Source of the DNA: Pelagicoccus albus
GTDB taxonomy: Bacteria; Verrucomicrobiota; Verrucomicrobiia; Opitutales; Opitutaceae
NCBI RefSeq assembly: GCF_014230145.1
Contig: NZ_JACHVC010000008.1
Location: 218,841 to 282,840 of the forward strand
DNA length: 64,000 bases
Direction: 5' to 3'
A program made the position numbers and the translations under genes. Numbering within the stretch: position 1 is the stretch's first letter; each line of letters starts with the position of its first letter. The notes under the pieces are model-generated. The model was not told the origin of the DNA. It saw only the letters and a list, made by a program, of their open reading frames with translations, and did not search any database. Positions 10,081-18,700 of this stretch are shown here, in pieces.

Positions 10081-10118
10081 GGACCCTTGGCTTTCGAGTC
10101 AGGGGTCTTTTTTGTTTT
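10081..10118 (+). terminator. Rho-independent terminator after the PEP-CTERM gene
   Basis: Hairpin GACCCTTG / CAGGGGTC (one G:T pair) followed by a T run (TCTTTTTTGTTTTT), 28 bases after the PEP-CTERM stop codon. Confidence 0.8.
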
Positions 10119-10130
10119 TGAGCAACGACC

Positions 10131-10607
10131 TCAGCTTTGTCTTGGGTCTACTTCCTTTTCGAAGAGACGGTAGTGCGTCTCTTCCAAACCCAGAGAGCGG
10201 TAGACTGCTTGAGCGGCCAAGTTCTCTTTTTCGACGTAGAGCCGGTAGCCGCACACGTTCGATTCCTCTTTAGACAGTTTTTCCACCTCTTGATACAAGG
10301 CCCGGAAGGCTCCTTTGCGGCGCGAGTTCGGTTCCACGTATACGCTTTGTATCCACCAGAAAATACCATTTCTCCAATCGCTCCACTCCGTGGTGATCAT
10401 GAGTGAGCCCACGAGCTTCCCTTCGCTTTCGGCTACTAAATAGAAGCCCAATTCCTTGTGCTGCAATAGGGTAAGCACGCCCGCTTTTACGACATCGGGC
10501 AAGAGCTCCTTGTCCTCGGTTTCCTTCGCCATGGATATGTTGAAATGGGCGATGGTAGGGGCGTCGTCACAGGTCGCTCGGCGTACTCGAATTGGTGTTA
10601 TTGGCAT
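10131..10607 (-). CDS. GNAT family N-acetyltransferase
   Basis: 158 residues from the ATG at 10607, chosen because the fold begins at MPITPIRVRRAT; a longer frame back to 10703 adds 32 residues of unlikely sequence. GNAT features are the strand VAESEGKLVGSLMI, then VYVEPNSRRKGAFRALY, which is the acetyl-CoA pyrophosphate loop (consensus Q/R-x-x-G-x-G/A), and the C-terminal LYVEKENLAAQAVYRSLGL, where N and Y are typical of the last helices. Acetylates an unknown amine substrate in the cytoplasm. Convergent with the PEP-CTERM gene and divergent from the DUF134 gene. Confidence 0.87.
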   Translation of the reverse strand: MPITPIRVRRATCDDAPTIAHFNISMAKETEDKELLPDVVKAGVLTLLQHKELGFYLVAESEGKLVGSLMITTEWSDWRNGIFWWIQSVYVEPNSRRKGAFRALYQEVEKLSKEESNVCGYRLYVEKENLAAQAVYRSLGLEETHYRLFEKEVDPRQS

Positions 10608-10714
10608 TTGGTGAATCGGCGGTCCGGGGGGCGGTTCTACTTTCAGATTTGCTGCTATGCATAGAGAGGCGAGCTTATACTCGACTCTCAAACTGACTTT
10701 CACTTGCTAAGTAA

Positions 10715-10728
10715 TGGGATATATCCCA
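10715..10728. promoter_or_regulatory. 14-base perfect palindrome in a divergent promoter region
   Basis: TGGGATATATCCCA lies between the divergent acetyltransferase and DUF134-NifX genes, 54 bases before the latter's GTG start. Position and perfect symmetry suit an operator, possibly for the DUF134 helix-turn-helix protein itself. Not tested. Confidence 0.4.
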
Positions 10729-10781
10729 AAACGAGGGAGGTATGCAGGACAATGTAACAAAGAGAAGTAATCGTTAGGAAG

Positions 10782-11441
10782 GTGGCGCGACCGAGTAAAC
10801 CAAGATTGATCGACGGAGTGCCTCAACCGATTCTCTACTTGCCCAGTGGCTGGACTGAAAAGCACCCCGAGGCAGCGGAAGTTGCCATCGAGGACTTTGA
10901 AGTGCAGCGTTTGGTGGATGGACATGGCCACACTTTGCAGGATGCGGCTGCTAAGGTGGGTGTATCCAAAAGCACAGCGGGGAGGATGCTGCAGCGGAGC
11001 AGACGACTAATCGCGATTTCCATCGAACGGCGTCTCCCTTTCTTTCTGGATGCTAGCGAAGACCTCGAGTTGCAAGTGCAGCCGACAGCAACTGTTGATC
11101 ATTCTGATACTGGGGGATTTCCTGTTTTGGCAGTGGCCGTTACTAAGGCGGAAAGGGATGTGGAAGTGGCTCGTATTTTTGGGCGGGCTGCCTTTTTTGC
11201 CATTTTCCGTAATTGGGATTCTGAACCTGAGTTTATGGAAAACAGAGCCTCGCTAGCTCCCCGAAACGCCGCCCGCGACACGATCCGTATGTTGTCGGAA
11301 CAAGGAGTAGGTTGTGTGGTTGCCGGACGCTTTGGTTCGGAAGCGATCGAGCTTTTGGGTGAGGTGAAAATCGAGGCTGTAGTGGCTTCAGGAATACGGC
11401 TGGATCAAGCCCTAGACTTGGCGAAATTTGCTACTCGTTGA
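10782..11441 (+). CDS. DUF134 helix-turn-helix domain fused to NifX/NifB-type domain
   Basis: 219 residues from a GTG preceded by the Shine-Dalgarno-like TAGGAAGG. Residues 1-95 match DUF134 (start ARPSKPRLI, then a helix-turn-helix at LQDAAAKVGVSKSTAGRML). The C-terminal part (about 110-215) looks like a dinitrogenase iron-molybdenum cofactor domain (PF02579), ending VGCVVAGRFGSEAIELL. Such proteins occur outside nitrogen fixation and are thought to handle metal clusters. The next gene is a second PF02579 protein 7 bases downstream, so this is the regulator-like head of a small operon. The fusion makes a metal-responsive DNA-binding role plausible but unproven. Confidence 0.8.
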   Translation: MARPSKPRLIDGVPQPILYLPSGWTEKHPEAAEVAIEDFEVQRLVDGHGHTLQDAAAKVGVSKSTAGRMLQRSRRLIAISIERRLPFFLDASEDLELQVQPTATVDHSDTGGFPVLAVAVTKAERDVEVARIFGRAAFFAIFRNWDSEPEFMENRASLAPRNAARDTIRMLSEQGVGCVVAGRFGSEAIELLGEVKIEAVVASGIRLDQALDLAKFATR

Positions 11442-11448
11442 ATTTACT

Positions 11449-11874
11449 ATGAATAACTGTGAAACTACACTTGGCACACGACTCGTGATGCCAGTCATCG
11501 AAAACAACGGCCTAGAGTCACTCATCTCCGAGCACTTTGGACAGGCTCCCGGTTTTTTGGCTATCGATTGTGATGGGCAGAATCCCGTATATCTCGACGC
11601 GCAAGAAGCGCGAGGTCCGAGCGAATGCGCCCCTATTGACGCTTTAGCTAGGAGCGGCGCTAAATACGTGCTCTGCAAGGGTATGGGAAAAGGGGCCCTC
11701 AAGCGGTGTTTGCATGCGTCGCTGCAGGTGATGCAAGCGAAAGGAAATACGGTTGCAGAAGTTCTGGAGGCTGTTCGAGAAGAGGGTTGGGCTGATTTTC
11801 CTGATTCTGCGATTTGTGATCATGGCGGAGATCATCACCATCATCATGCGGGGCAGGGAGGCAGATGCGGTTGA
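11449..11874 (+). CDS. NifB/NifX family metal-cluster-associated protein with His-rich tail
   Basis: 141 residues from the ATG at 11449. The PF02579 fold is visible: LVMPVIENNGLESLISEHFGQAPGF, with the usual S-x-HFG-x-A motif, then CAPIDALARSGAKYVLCKGMGKGAL. The tail CDHGGDHHHHHAGQGGRCG is rich in His and Cys and is a probable metal-binding site. No nif genes are seen, so a role in molybdenum-nitrogenase assembly is unlikely. The stop overlaps the start of the following hotdog gene by 10 bases, supporting one operon with the DUF134-NifX gene. Confidence 0.85.
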   Translation: MNNCETTLGTRLVMPVIENNGLESLISEHFGQAPGFLAIDCDGQNPVYLDAQEARGPSECAPIDALARSGAKYVLCKGMGKGALKRCLHASLQVMQAKGNTVAEVLEAVREEGWADFPDSAICDHGGDHHHHHAGQGGRCG

Positions 11875-12311
11875 GGGAGGGTTGCAAGCTTGCCAGCCTG
11901 CTCGATCTCAATCGATTGAGGAAGGAAGGGCACGGAGACTGTATTGCCTGTATCCATCCAGACTTACGCCTTGAATTTTCGCTCGAAGGTCCGGATCGCT
12001 TGAGGGCTTCCGTCGATTTCAAGGAATCGATGACAAGCTACGGTCAAATGGTGCACAGCGGTGTCCAGTCGTTTGTAATGCAAGAGGCTATGATTTGCGC
12101 GTTGCTTGCCTGTGGCATCTATGCGACCCCGATTTACTCAAAGACCAGTTATCTGAAACCGGTGAGGTCCGAGCCGAGCGCTTATATTTACGTATCGATC
12201 AAATCCGAACCGGACACTCTGCTAAAGGCGGAGGCTGAGCTTTGGCAGGGAGGCAAGGTCTGTTCGATTGCTAAGTCGGGCTTTTTGGAGCTTAGCCCGG
12301 AAGACCTTTAA
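11865..12311 (+). CDS. Hotdog-fold thioesterase-like protein (PaaI-type)
   Basis: 148 residues; start ATG 11865 preceded by GGGAGG. The pattern C-x-x-C near residue 26 (DCIACIHPDL), a strand, then YGQMVHSGVQSFVMQEAM matches PaaI-like thioesterases, where the consensus is HGG-x5-LDEA. Here the second Gly position reads HSG and the usual catalytic Asp position is Gln, with Glu next to it, so activity is uncertain. It overlaps the NifX-like gene by 10 bases; the link between a hotdog protein and NifX proteins is not explained by known pathways. Confidence 0.65.
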   Translation: MRLREGCKLASLLDLNRLRKEGHGDCIACIHPDLRLEFSLEGPDRLRASVDFKESMTSYGQMVHSGVQSFVMQEAMICALLACGIYATPIYSKTSYLKPVRSEPSAYIYVSIKSEPDTLLKAEAELWQGGKVCSIAKSGFLELSPEDL

Positions 12312-12327
12312 CTATCGGTAAACGACA

Positions 12328-12357
12328 AGTGCCTCCCTTGCGGGAGGCACTTTTTTG
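12328..12357. terminator. Strong bidirectional terminator
   Basis: AAGTGCCTCCC-TTGC-GGGAGGCACTT, an 11-base-pair perfect stem flanked by A and T runs. It lies between the convergent hotdog and BY-kinase genes and can serve both. Confidence 0.92.
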
Positions 12358-12371
12358 AATTTTCTGTCGTA

Positions 12372-14579
12372 TTAGATTTGTGGAGACCGGTCTTTGCCAA
12401 GGCTGTTCTTGATCCGGCTGAATATTGATCCGAGCCCGACACCTCTATTTTTAGAGTCGTTTGCGTAGGATTTCTGGTCGTCGTAAAACTCTGGGTAGTA
12501 GATCTTCGCTTTCTTTTTGCTGATGCCGTTCACGACCGCTCCAAAAATCGGTTTACCTAGTTTGCTAAGCTTGCTGATGGATTTTTGGGCGTTGTCCATT
12601 TTGGGGATGCCAAAGCCGATAACGATTAGCTGTCCATCCGCGTGTTGGGAGACATTGCGGGCATCGCCGTAGAGATGGGTGGGAGGCGTATCTATCACGA
12701 TTCGATCGTAGCGATTTCGCAGCTCTGCCATTAGCGACTCGAATCGCTCTGATTCGAATAGTCGGTATGGATGGGCGTTGGGGGCTCCGGCTGGCATGAC
12801 GTCACAGTCAAGAGTGGGGCTTTTGTAGATGCTGTCCTCAATGTTTGCGCTTCGGTCCTGCAGGTAATGAACCAGACCGCTGCGAGCGTGCTCAAGTACG
12901 GCGGCCTGATTGCTGCGGAGGTCGCAATTTAGCAGAAGGGTTTTGTCTCCGTAGCGCTCGAAGGCGGCGGCGATGGAGGAGGCCACGTATGATTTGCCTT
13001 CTCCGTGGGAGGTGGAGGTTACGAGGATCGACTTGGCGTCGCTTGTCGATTGGTCCAAGCGGATGGAGTCGATGATGTTGTTTAGGTTTTCGCTCACGCG
13101 TGGGTCGCGTGAGTTTTCCCTCACCATCTTGTGCAAGTTGGAGTCTGCGTTTTCGGCGACACTTAGCATGCCGATGATGGGTTGACCGAGTCGACGCTCG
13201 ATGTCGGAACGGCACTTTACTCGGTTGTCAAGAAAGACTAGGACTATGAGAACGAAGGTGCCGCTTACGCCGCCGGCCATAAAGGCGAGGAGAGCTCCGG
13301 TCCGGAGGTTGGGTTGGGCGAGTTCGCGCGGCACGCGAGCTTCGTCGACGATACGTATGCGAGAGGTTTGTCCGCGGTTTTGGGCTTCGATTTCCTGGAT
13401 ACGGCTAAAGAACTGGAGGTAGAGCCGCTTGTTGACCTCCAGGTCCCGCATTTTGGAATCGTAGGTTGCCTGCATGCCTTGCAGATCGAGGATCTGCTGT
13501 TTCTTTTGGTTCACCTTGGCGAGGGAGGCGTGGTAGTTGCGCTCACCTTGGCGGAGCTCGGCCTTTAGCATCTCCACTTGTGTATCCATGGCGTTGGCGA
13601 GTTCCGTTTCGGCGGCCTGCAGACTCTCCGAAGCTTGGATCATCTTAGGGTGGAATTCGCGGTAGCGCTGTTCCAATTCCGCCATTTGTATCCGCAAATT
13701 CGATATGGTGGCCACCAGTTCACGAATATTTGGGTTGTCGGTAAGGAAGGATAATTCCAGCAAGGATTCGCCGCGTTCCGTTTTCCGCTCCACCATTGAC
13801 CACTTGGCGTAGAGGCGGTCGAGCGCTTCTTTGGCATTGGTGGCGTTAGCGTTCAGGATGCTGATTTCCTGACGGTCGATGTCTAGTCCCTGATCGAAGG
13901 AAATCGTTTTTTGGCTATTCTTGAAGGCGTGAATATCGCGTTCAAGGTTCTCCACTTTCAGGCGTTGGATTTCTGCTTGATCTCGCAGTTCAACAATAGC
14001 GCGATCCATAATCTCGGAGCGGCGCTCTGAGTGGGCGGCCGATATCTCCTCGTGGAAGAAATTCGCCACGCGGGCGGCAACTTCAGGATCCTGGTGTAAG
14101 TACTCAATAACTACGACCAAGCTAAGGCGTGAAGGAATGACGTTTCGATGCTCCTCCACGATAGACATTATTCCCTCCAGGGTTTTCTCGCCTTCGGGTA
14201 TTTCGTAGGGGGCTATGAAGTCATCGTAGATTTCGGCTTCGATGCGGGATGCGATACGAGCAAGAATCTGATCGCTCTCGTAGAAACCGACCTCCGTGTT
14301 GAGGTCTTCGCTTGTCTCCAAGGTCTCTTCCGTTACTTCCGCGAACTGGAGTTGCTTTTCCTCCTGTCGGAGGAGCTGGATAGTAGTCTCGGCTTTATAT
14401 AGAGGGTCGAGCGAGGCGATTACGGCGAGGACTATGCTTGCGACTGAGATTGCCACCACGAGAAATATCCACATTCGCTCGCGGGCGGCTGCGTAATATT
14501 TGCTCAGGTCTATTCCGCGGCTTGACGGCGTCGGGTTGAAATCCGTCTTGGGAAATTCTGAATTGCTAGAGGGTTTCAT
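12372..14579 (-). CDS. Wzz-type polysaccharide co-polymerase fused to BY-kinase (copy 1)
   Basis: 735 residues. Transmembrane helix 37-57, a long periplasmic coiled-coil domain, and a second helix near 425-448 form the chain-length (PCP-2a) part. The cytoplasmic bacterial tyrosine kinase has Walker A SHGEGKS (524-530), Walker A' with Asp553 in NCDLR, and Walker B with Asp630 in IVIDTPP. The tail carries a tyrosine group (IYYPEFYDDQKSY) for autophosphorylation. It regulates polymer length and export. The short OPX gene lies 25 bases upstream in the same direction, a standard pair. It is closely similar in layout and tail to the copy at 45.4-47.5 kb. Confidence 0.93.
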   Translation of the reverse strand: MKPSSNSEFPKTDFNPTPSSRGIDLSKYYAAARERMWIFLVVAISVASIVLAVIASLDPLYKAETTIQLLRQEEKQLQFAEVTEETLETSEDLNTEVGFYESDQILARIASRIEAEIYDDFIAPYEIPEGEKTLEGIMSIVEEHRNVIPSRLSLVVVIEYLHQDPEVAARVANFFHEEISAAHSERRSEIMDRAIVELRDQAEIQRLKVENLERDIHAFKNSQKTISFDQGLDIDRQEISILNANATNAKEALDRLYAKWSMVERKTERGESLLELSFLTDNPNIRELVATISNLRIQMAELEQRYREFHPKMIQASESLQAAETELANAMDTQVEMLKAELRQGERNYHASLAKVNQKKQQILDLQGMQATYDSKMRDLEVNKRLYLQFFSRIQEIEAQNRGQTSRIRIVDEARVPRELAQPNLRTGALLAFMAGGVSGTFVLIVLVFLDNRVKCRSDIERRLGQPIIGMLSVAENADSNLHKMVRENSRDPRVSENLNNIIDSIRLDQSTSDAKSILVTSTSHGEGKSYVASSIAAAFERYGDKTLLLNCDLRSNQAAVLEHARSGLVHYLQDRSANIEDSIYKSPTLDCDVMPAGAPNAHPYRLFESERFESLMAELRNRYDRIVIDTPPTHLYGDARNVSQHADGQLIVIGFGIPKMDNAQKSISKLSKLGKPIFGAVVNGISKKKAKIYYPEFYDDQKSYANDSKNRGVGLGSIFSRIKNSLGKDRSPQI

Positions 14580-14604
14580 GAGGAAAGTTGGATTTCTTTG
14601 TGTA

Positions 14605-15222
14605 TTAAAAGAGTTTCTCTGGGACGATTACTTCGTCTCCATCTTTCAGATAGCTTTGGCTCAGTTCTGGATAGCGATCGAGTTGAGAGAGATCTATCGT
14701 CTGTGTGCTTGAGCTTCCATCACGGTCGAAGCGGCGGAGCTCGACCTTTCGCTCGTTGCCGCTTGGCGTTATGTCTCCTGCCGCGGTAATCACATCGATG
14801 AGGGTGAAATTCTCCTCTGGCGGTATGAGGACGAAACCAGGCTTGTTCACTTCGCCGCGGACGCGAACTCTCCGCTGGGCATACTCCTTGATGTTGAGTG
14901 CGATCTGCGGGCGTACAAGATACTTGCTGTCATAGGCGGTGTAGAGCTCCTTGCGAAGTTCCGGCAGGCTCTTCCCGGCAACCTGCACTTCGCCAACGAG
15001 GGGAAGCTGGATGGTGCCGTCGATTGACACGCGGACTTCCGTTTTCATATCCGGCTCCTGCAGTATGGACATCTGCAGTGTATCGCCGGGAGACAACTGA
15101 TAGTTGGCTTTCGTGTCTTCTCGTCCTTTCAGGGGAGCGATGCAAGCTACTGCGAAAGCCAAGGTGGCGATCGTTTTGCAGGTGTTGGAAAAGTGTTTAC
15201 TGAGAGCTTTAAGCGTCATCAT
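14605..15222 (-). CDS. Short OPX polysaccharide export protein (Wza-like, Poly_export + SLBB), copy 1
   Basis: 205 residues. An N-terminal hydrophobic export segment (about 14-34) is followed by the Poly_export domain (YQLSPGDTLQMSILQEPDM to EYAQRRVRVRGEVNKPG) and an SLBB domain ending DEVIVPEKLF. It is far shorter than E. coli Wza and lacks the C-terminal amphipathic helix that forms the outer-membrane pore, so a separate pore is expected. No strong lipobox. It is closely similar to the OPX at 48.3-48.9 kb, sharing the RRVRVRG and TLIDVITAAGDI segments. First gene of the minus-strand pair with the kinase. Confidence 0.92.
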   Translation of the reverse strand: MMTLKALSKHFSNTCKTIATLAFAVACIAPLKGREDTKANYQLSPGDTLQMSILQEPDMKTEVRVSIDGTIQLPLVGEVQVAGKSLPELRKELYTAYDSKYLVRPQIALNIKEYAQRRVRVRGEVNKPGFVLIPPEENFTLIDVITAAGDITPSGNERKVELRRFDRDGSSSTQTIDLSQLDRYPELSQSYLKDGDEVIVPEKLF

Positions 15223-15952
15223 AGGAAATAGTTGAACCGATCTATGGCCGAATGAGTATTTATATCAGTTGTCGGTGTATCTTTCTGGATGCTAATATAG
15301 TCTGTTTCCCCGCTTCATTGCGGTTAATATAAATCAAATACAAGCGCGAAAGCTTATAAGGACTGCTTGAATGTGGAATTCAGGGTAAAACCCTACAAAC
15401 TCCCTTGAGTAATTTTTCTCAGCCAGAACCTTTTCTTCTCAGTAATTTCGAAAAAGGGTTCCGATCAGAGGGGTTGAGCGTATCTTTTCAGCGTGCATAG
15501 CATTTTCGATGCTAGTGTGAATTACTTATTACGTACGTAGTTCTTTTAGGGGCAGAATTGCCTGGCAATGTCCGATTAAGATCCGGCGGGGAAATCGATG
15601 GATTCATGGTTTGTACGTTGTAAGTCATTAAAAAGGAGTGGATTATAGGGGGATAGCTTAGGTGGCACTACCCCCTTAGGCTGGAGGTTGTTGAGAGAAT
15701 TCGGGGAATCCACTAAATAGGGTGCCTGCCTCATTTTAATTTTCGAAGCGGCTTGCTTTGGCCAGTGTTTCTTTGCTTTAAGGGTGGTGTGTCAAAAATT
15801 CGTCAAACGCGAATTTCTATTTCTAATCCTATCATTCCGTGCTTCGAGGCGCTCGGTTCCCGCTTTTCCTAGTTTCGCTAATGCGTTTCAGCCCGAGTGG
15901 GGGCGAGTTACTGAACAAGTACTATACAACCTATTGTTTCCTGACTCGACTG
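15223..15952. other. Long divergent intergenic region between export pair and polysaccharide operon
   Basis: About 730 bases (or 615 if the GTG at 15839 starts the next gene) with no supportable gene. AT-rich, with stop codons in all frames. It contains the GGGGG/CCCCC inverted repeat described at 15646-15683 and a TACGTACGTA palindrome near 15529. It must hold promoters for both flanking transcription units. Confidence 0.6.
15646..15683 (+). promoter_or_regulatory. Candidate operator: AGGGGG/CCCCCT inverted repeat plus ACCCCCTTAGGCTG
   Basis: Arms AGGGGG (15647-15652) and CCCCCT (15671-15676) are 18 bases apart. The right half, ACCCCCTTAGGCTG at 15670-15683, matches 12 of 14 bases of ACCCCCTCGGGCTG at 33838-33851, in front of the coiled-coil OPX gene. 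Shared sequence in two non-coding upstream regions of polysaccharide genes suggests a common regulator. Inference. Confidence 0.45.
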
Positions 15953-17374
15953 ATGACCCGTTCTAAAAGCACTTTATATAATCGGACTTGCACCAGCTAT
16001 TCCGTGCTTCTGTTTCTGGGCGATCTAGCAACTGTGGCGCTTAGTCTCTATCTCGGTTACTTTTTGCGTTTTACTGTATTTGCTACCTTTAGGCCGGTTG
16101 CGGAGTTCCCTAGCTTTGGGGAATACAAATTGCATGTTTTGCTGGCAGTTTTCGTCTACGCCCTGATCGCTCACAACCAGCGGCTTTATCGCTGGTCCGT
16201 GGTCGTCTCTCGTTCTCGTTCCTTGGCGCAAGTCTTTCGCGTAGCAGCCCTCTGGGCTTTTGCCGTAGTGGGAACTTCTTTGATGATGGGACTTAGCCCT
16301 GATCTATCACGATTCTACATGGTTTGCTCGATGGCTTGCCTCGTCGTGATGCTTTCCTTTTGGCGCTTGTTCATGCACGCGGTGTTGCACCACTCCCGTC
16401 TCTTCGCTGGGGTAGAAAAGAGCATCGCATTGGTTGGTACGGGGGAGATGGCCTCGAACTTTGCGGAAAGCATCAAAAGTGGCCGAGCGGGGCTGCACCA
16501 GTTTGCCGGATTTGTGACCACGGGTCCAAGACCGGAAGGGCGAATGAAATCAAGCGATGTTCTTGGGGAGCTAGATGACTTGGAAGCTTTGATGGGCTCG
16601 GGGCGATTCGAGAGCGTGGTTGTCTGCGACGAGACTATTTCCAACTCCAAACTTCTGGAGATTGCCAAGCTTTGCGAACGAAACTTTGTGGATTTCAAGA
16701 CGGTACCACGAACGTTCGAAGTATTCAGCAGTTGCTTACAGGTCGTTTCCATGGGGAACCTAAGAGTCATGAGCCTCTCCGATGTCCCGCAGAACCGTTT
16801 CGTGAATCGGGCCATCAAGCGCAGCTTCGATTTTGTGGGGGCTTGTTTCGGGCTCATGCTCTCCTTGCCGCTCTATGCTGTTCTCATCCCCTTAGTCAAA
16901 CGAGAGAGCCCCGGTCCTGTATTCTACAAGCAGGTACGCTCTGGCCTGGGAGGAAAGCCTTTTGAAATCTACAAGATTCGTTCCATGCGCCAGGATGCCG
17001 AGTCGGGCGGCCAAGTAGGCTGGAGCACTGAAGTCGACCCGCGGCGCACTAAAATCGGCACCTTCATGCGAAAGTGGAACTTGGATGAAATTCCGCAGTT
17101 CTGGAACGTCTTGAAGGGGGATATGAGCCTCGTGGGGCCAAGGCCGGAGCGCCCCGAGCTGATCCAAGGATTTTTGGAGGAAATACCTTACTATCAAAGC
17201 CGCCACAGCGTGAAGCCAGGCATGACGGGTTGGGCGCAGGTCAATGGCTTGCGTGGTGACACCAGCATTTCCGAGCGGATTCGCTATGACTTGCAGTACA
17301 TTGAGAGCTGGTCAGTCTGGATGGACCTATCAATCCAGTTCCGCACTATCTTCAATTACAAAGGGGCTTGTTAG
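15953..17374 (+). CDS. Undecaprenyl-phosphate sugar phosphotransferase (WcaJ/polyprenyl glycosylphosphotransferase type)
   Basis: 473 residues from the ATG at 15953, chosen because the first membrane helix starts soon after; in-frame GTG 15839 and ATG 15881 are alternatives. Four N-terminal membrane helices, a Rossmann-like CoA_binding_3 domain (IALVGTGEMA), then the membrane-embedded Bac_transf domain (KRSFDFVGACFG onward) with catalytic DE in KWNLDEIPQFWNVLKGDMSLVGPRPE. It transfers the first sugar phosphate (often glucose or galactose) to undecaprenyl phosphate, starting repeat-unit assembly. It heads the plus-strand operon and is the only such enzyme in the window, so it may serve both polysaccharide clusters. 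Confidence 0.93.
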   Translation: MTRSKSTLYNRTCTSYSVLLFLGDLATVALSLYLGYFLRFTVFATFRPVAEFPSFGEYKLHVLLAVFVYALIAHNQRLYRWSVVVSRSRSLAQVFRVAALWAFAVVGTSLMMGLSPDLSRFYMVCSMACLVVMLSFWRLFMHAVLHHSRLFAGVEKSIALVGTGEMASNFAESIKSGRAGLHQFAGFVTTGPRPEGRMKSSDVLGELDDLEALMGSGRFESVVVCDETISNSKLLEIAKLCERNFVDFKTVPRTFEVFSSCLQVVSMGNLRVMSLSDVPQNRFVNRAIKRSFDFVGACFGLMLSLPLYAVLIPLVKRESPGPVFYKQVRSGLGGKPFEIYKIRSMRQDAESGGQVGWSTEVDPRRTKIGTFMRKWNLDEIPQFWNVLKGDMSLVGPRPERPELIQGFLEEIPYYQSRHSVKPGMTGWAQVNGLRGDTSISERIRYDLQYIESWSVWMDLSIQFRTIFNYKGAC

Positions 17375-17389
17375 GTCTTGAGCTTCAGC

Positions 17390-18700
17390 ATGAGCAACAG
17401 TGGAGATCCAGGTCTCCTGACCGAGAATGGAAGGGCCGTATCCGCGGAATCGGATTCGGGGTTCCTGCGACTCGTAATCGGGTTGTGGTGCTCGGTGCTT
17501 GGCGTACTCTCGTTTTTGCTCATTCCTAGCGTTCAAGGAACGGTGCCAGCCTACATGCTGGCCTTTGCCTCGGTGCCTGTATGTCTGCTTGTCTTTTACG
17601 AAAACAACTCGGGCCAGCTGGGGGCCTACTTGCGAGACTGGGGCTTGCTAGCCGTCTTTTGGTTTTTCTTTTTCGCGGCCAGCCAATTATCCTACTTCAT
17701 CAATGGCTCCGGAATCATCACCGGCTTCGAATATATAAGCGGTGGATCGAGCATGTTGTTTCGCACCTCGTCTATCACCCAATCGGCTTACCTTTTGGCC
17801 TGTTTCGCGACTTTCACTTTTTTTCGGCACTGGGACATGAAAGATCTCAGCTCGCTGTTTTTCTTGGCCGCTTGGGTAGTCGCAATTTACGGAATCTACG
17901 AGTGGCTCTTTTATCTGATAACCGGAACGACCGGAGATTTCTTGGTGAATCGTGTTTTTGAGGGGGTCGAAGGAGACCACACCGCTAGCTGGTCGCAGAG
18001 CGTCAGCGTAGCGGGGCTTGATCTGCTTCGGGTAAAATCGACTTTGGGCGAACCTTCGTTTTTCTCCGCGGTAGCGGTGCCATTTCTCTTCGCCGCCTAT
18101 TTGTCGCGGCGTTGGTACCTGGCCATGGCTTTGCTTTTCTGCGTAATCTTCACTTGGTCGACTTCTGCCTTCGCCGGAGTTGGAGTTGGGCTTCTGCTTT
18201 TGGTTGTGGTGGGCGGTCAGCAACGAGCCATTTCTATTACGCTTCTCGCGCTGGCAGCTTTCGCCATGCTTTGCATTATTGTCTTTTTGCCGGACCTATT
18301 CAGAAGCATGGTTACGGACAAGCTCACCGGGTTGAACGAGAGTGGCGCTATCCGTATGGATATTGACGAGCTACGAACCAAGGGGCTCGCTGAGCTTCCG
18401 CTTTGGAACCACATCTTCGGGATCGGTTATGGCTACGTATACGGCTCGGTCTGGAGCGCTACGGTGCAGAACATTGGCTGGCTTGGCAGCGCCTGTTTCC
18501 TGGCCTTTTTTGGAGTCCCGTTTGTTTACTGCTATATTCGCGGACTCTTCTCAGTCTGGGGCTTTGGATGTTTAATCATCTTGGTGCTTTATATCGTCAA
18601 TGTCGCGGAGCTCTACCTGCCGACGACATGGGCATTTTTGGGGCTTGCTTGGCGCCATTACGACGCGGCCCGTTTTGAAGCCGCGGAGGAAACCGAATAA
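17390..18700 (+). CDS. O-antigen ligase/polymerase-like membrane protein (Wzy-type)
   Basis: 436 residues from the ATG at 17390 (a TTG at 17378 is also possible). About ten hydrophobic helices with a large periplasmic loop between 190 and 240 (NRVFEGVEGDHTASWSQS), typical of Wzy polymerases and WaaL ligases, which share little sequence. The run of TAFAGVGVGLLLLV-like helices and the RVKSTLGEPSFFSAVAVPF segment, where GEPS is common in Wzy relatives, support the call. The stop overlaps the next start (TAATG), so translation is coupled to the glycosyltransferase. Exact linkage made is unknown. Confidence 0.8.
   Translation: MSNSGDPGLLTENGRAVSAESDSGFLRLVIGLWCSVLGVLSFLLIPSVQGTVPAYMLAFASVPVCLLVFYENNSGQLGAYLRDWGLLAVFWFFFFAASQLSYFINGSGIITGFEYISGGSSMLFRTSSITQSAYLLACFATFTFFRHWDMKDLSSLFFLAAWVVAIYGIYEWLFYLITGTTGDFLVNRVFEGVEGDHTASWSQSVSVAGLDLLRVKSTLGEPSFFSAVAVPFLFAAYLSRRWYLAMALLFCVIFTWSTSAFAGVGVGLLLLVVVGGQQRAISITLLALAAFAMLCIIVFLPDLFRSMVTDKLTGLNESGAIRMDIDELRTKGLAELPLWNHIFGIGYGYVYGSVWSATVQNIGWLGSACFLAFFGVPFVYCYIRGLFSVWGFGCLIILVLYIVNVAELYLPTTWAFLGLAWRHYDAARFEAAEETE

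Noticed and set aside
15660..15780. Sigma-54 promoter (TGGCAC at 15663 or TGGCCA near 15760)
   Set aside because: The GC element is not at the required spacing from GG in either case, and no enhancer-binding protein gene is seen in the window.
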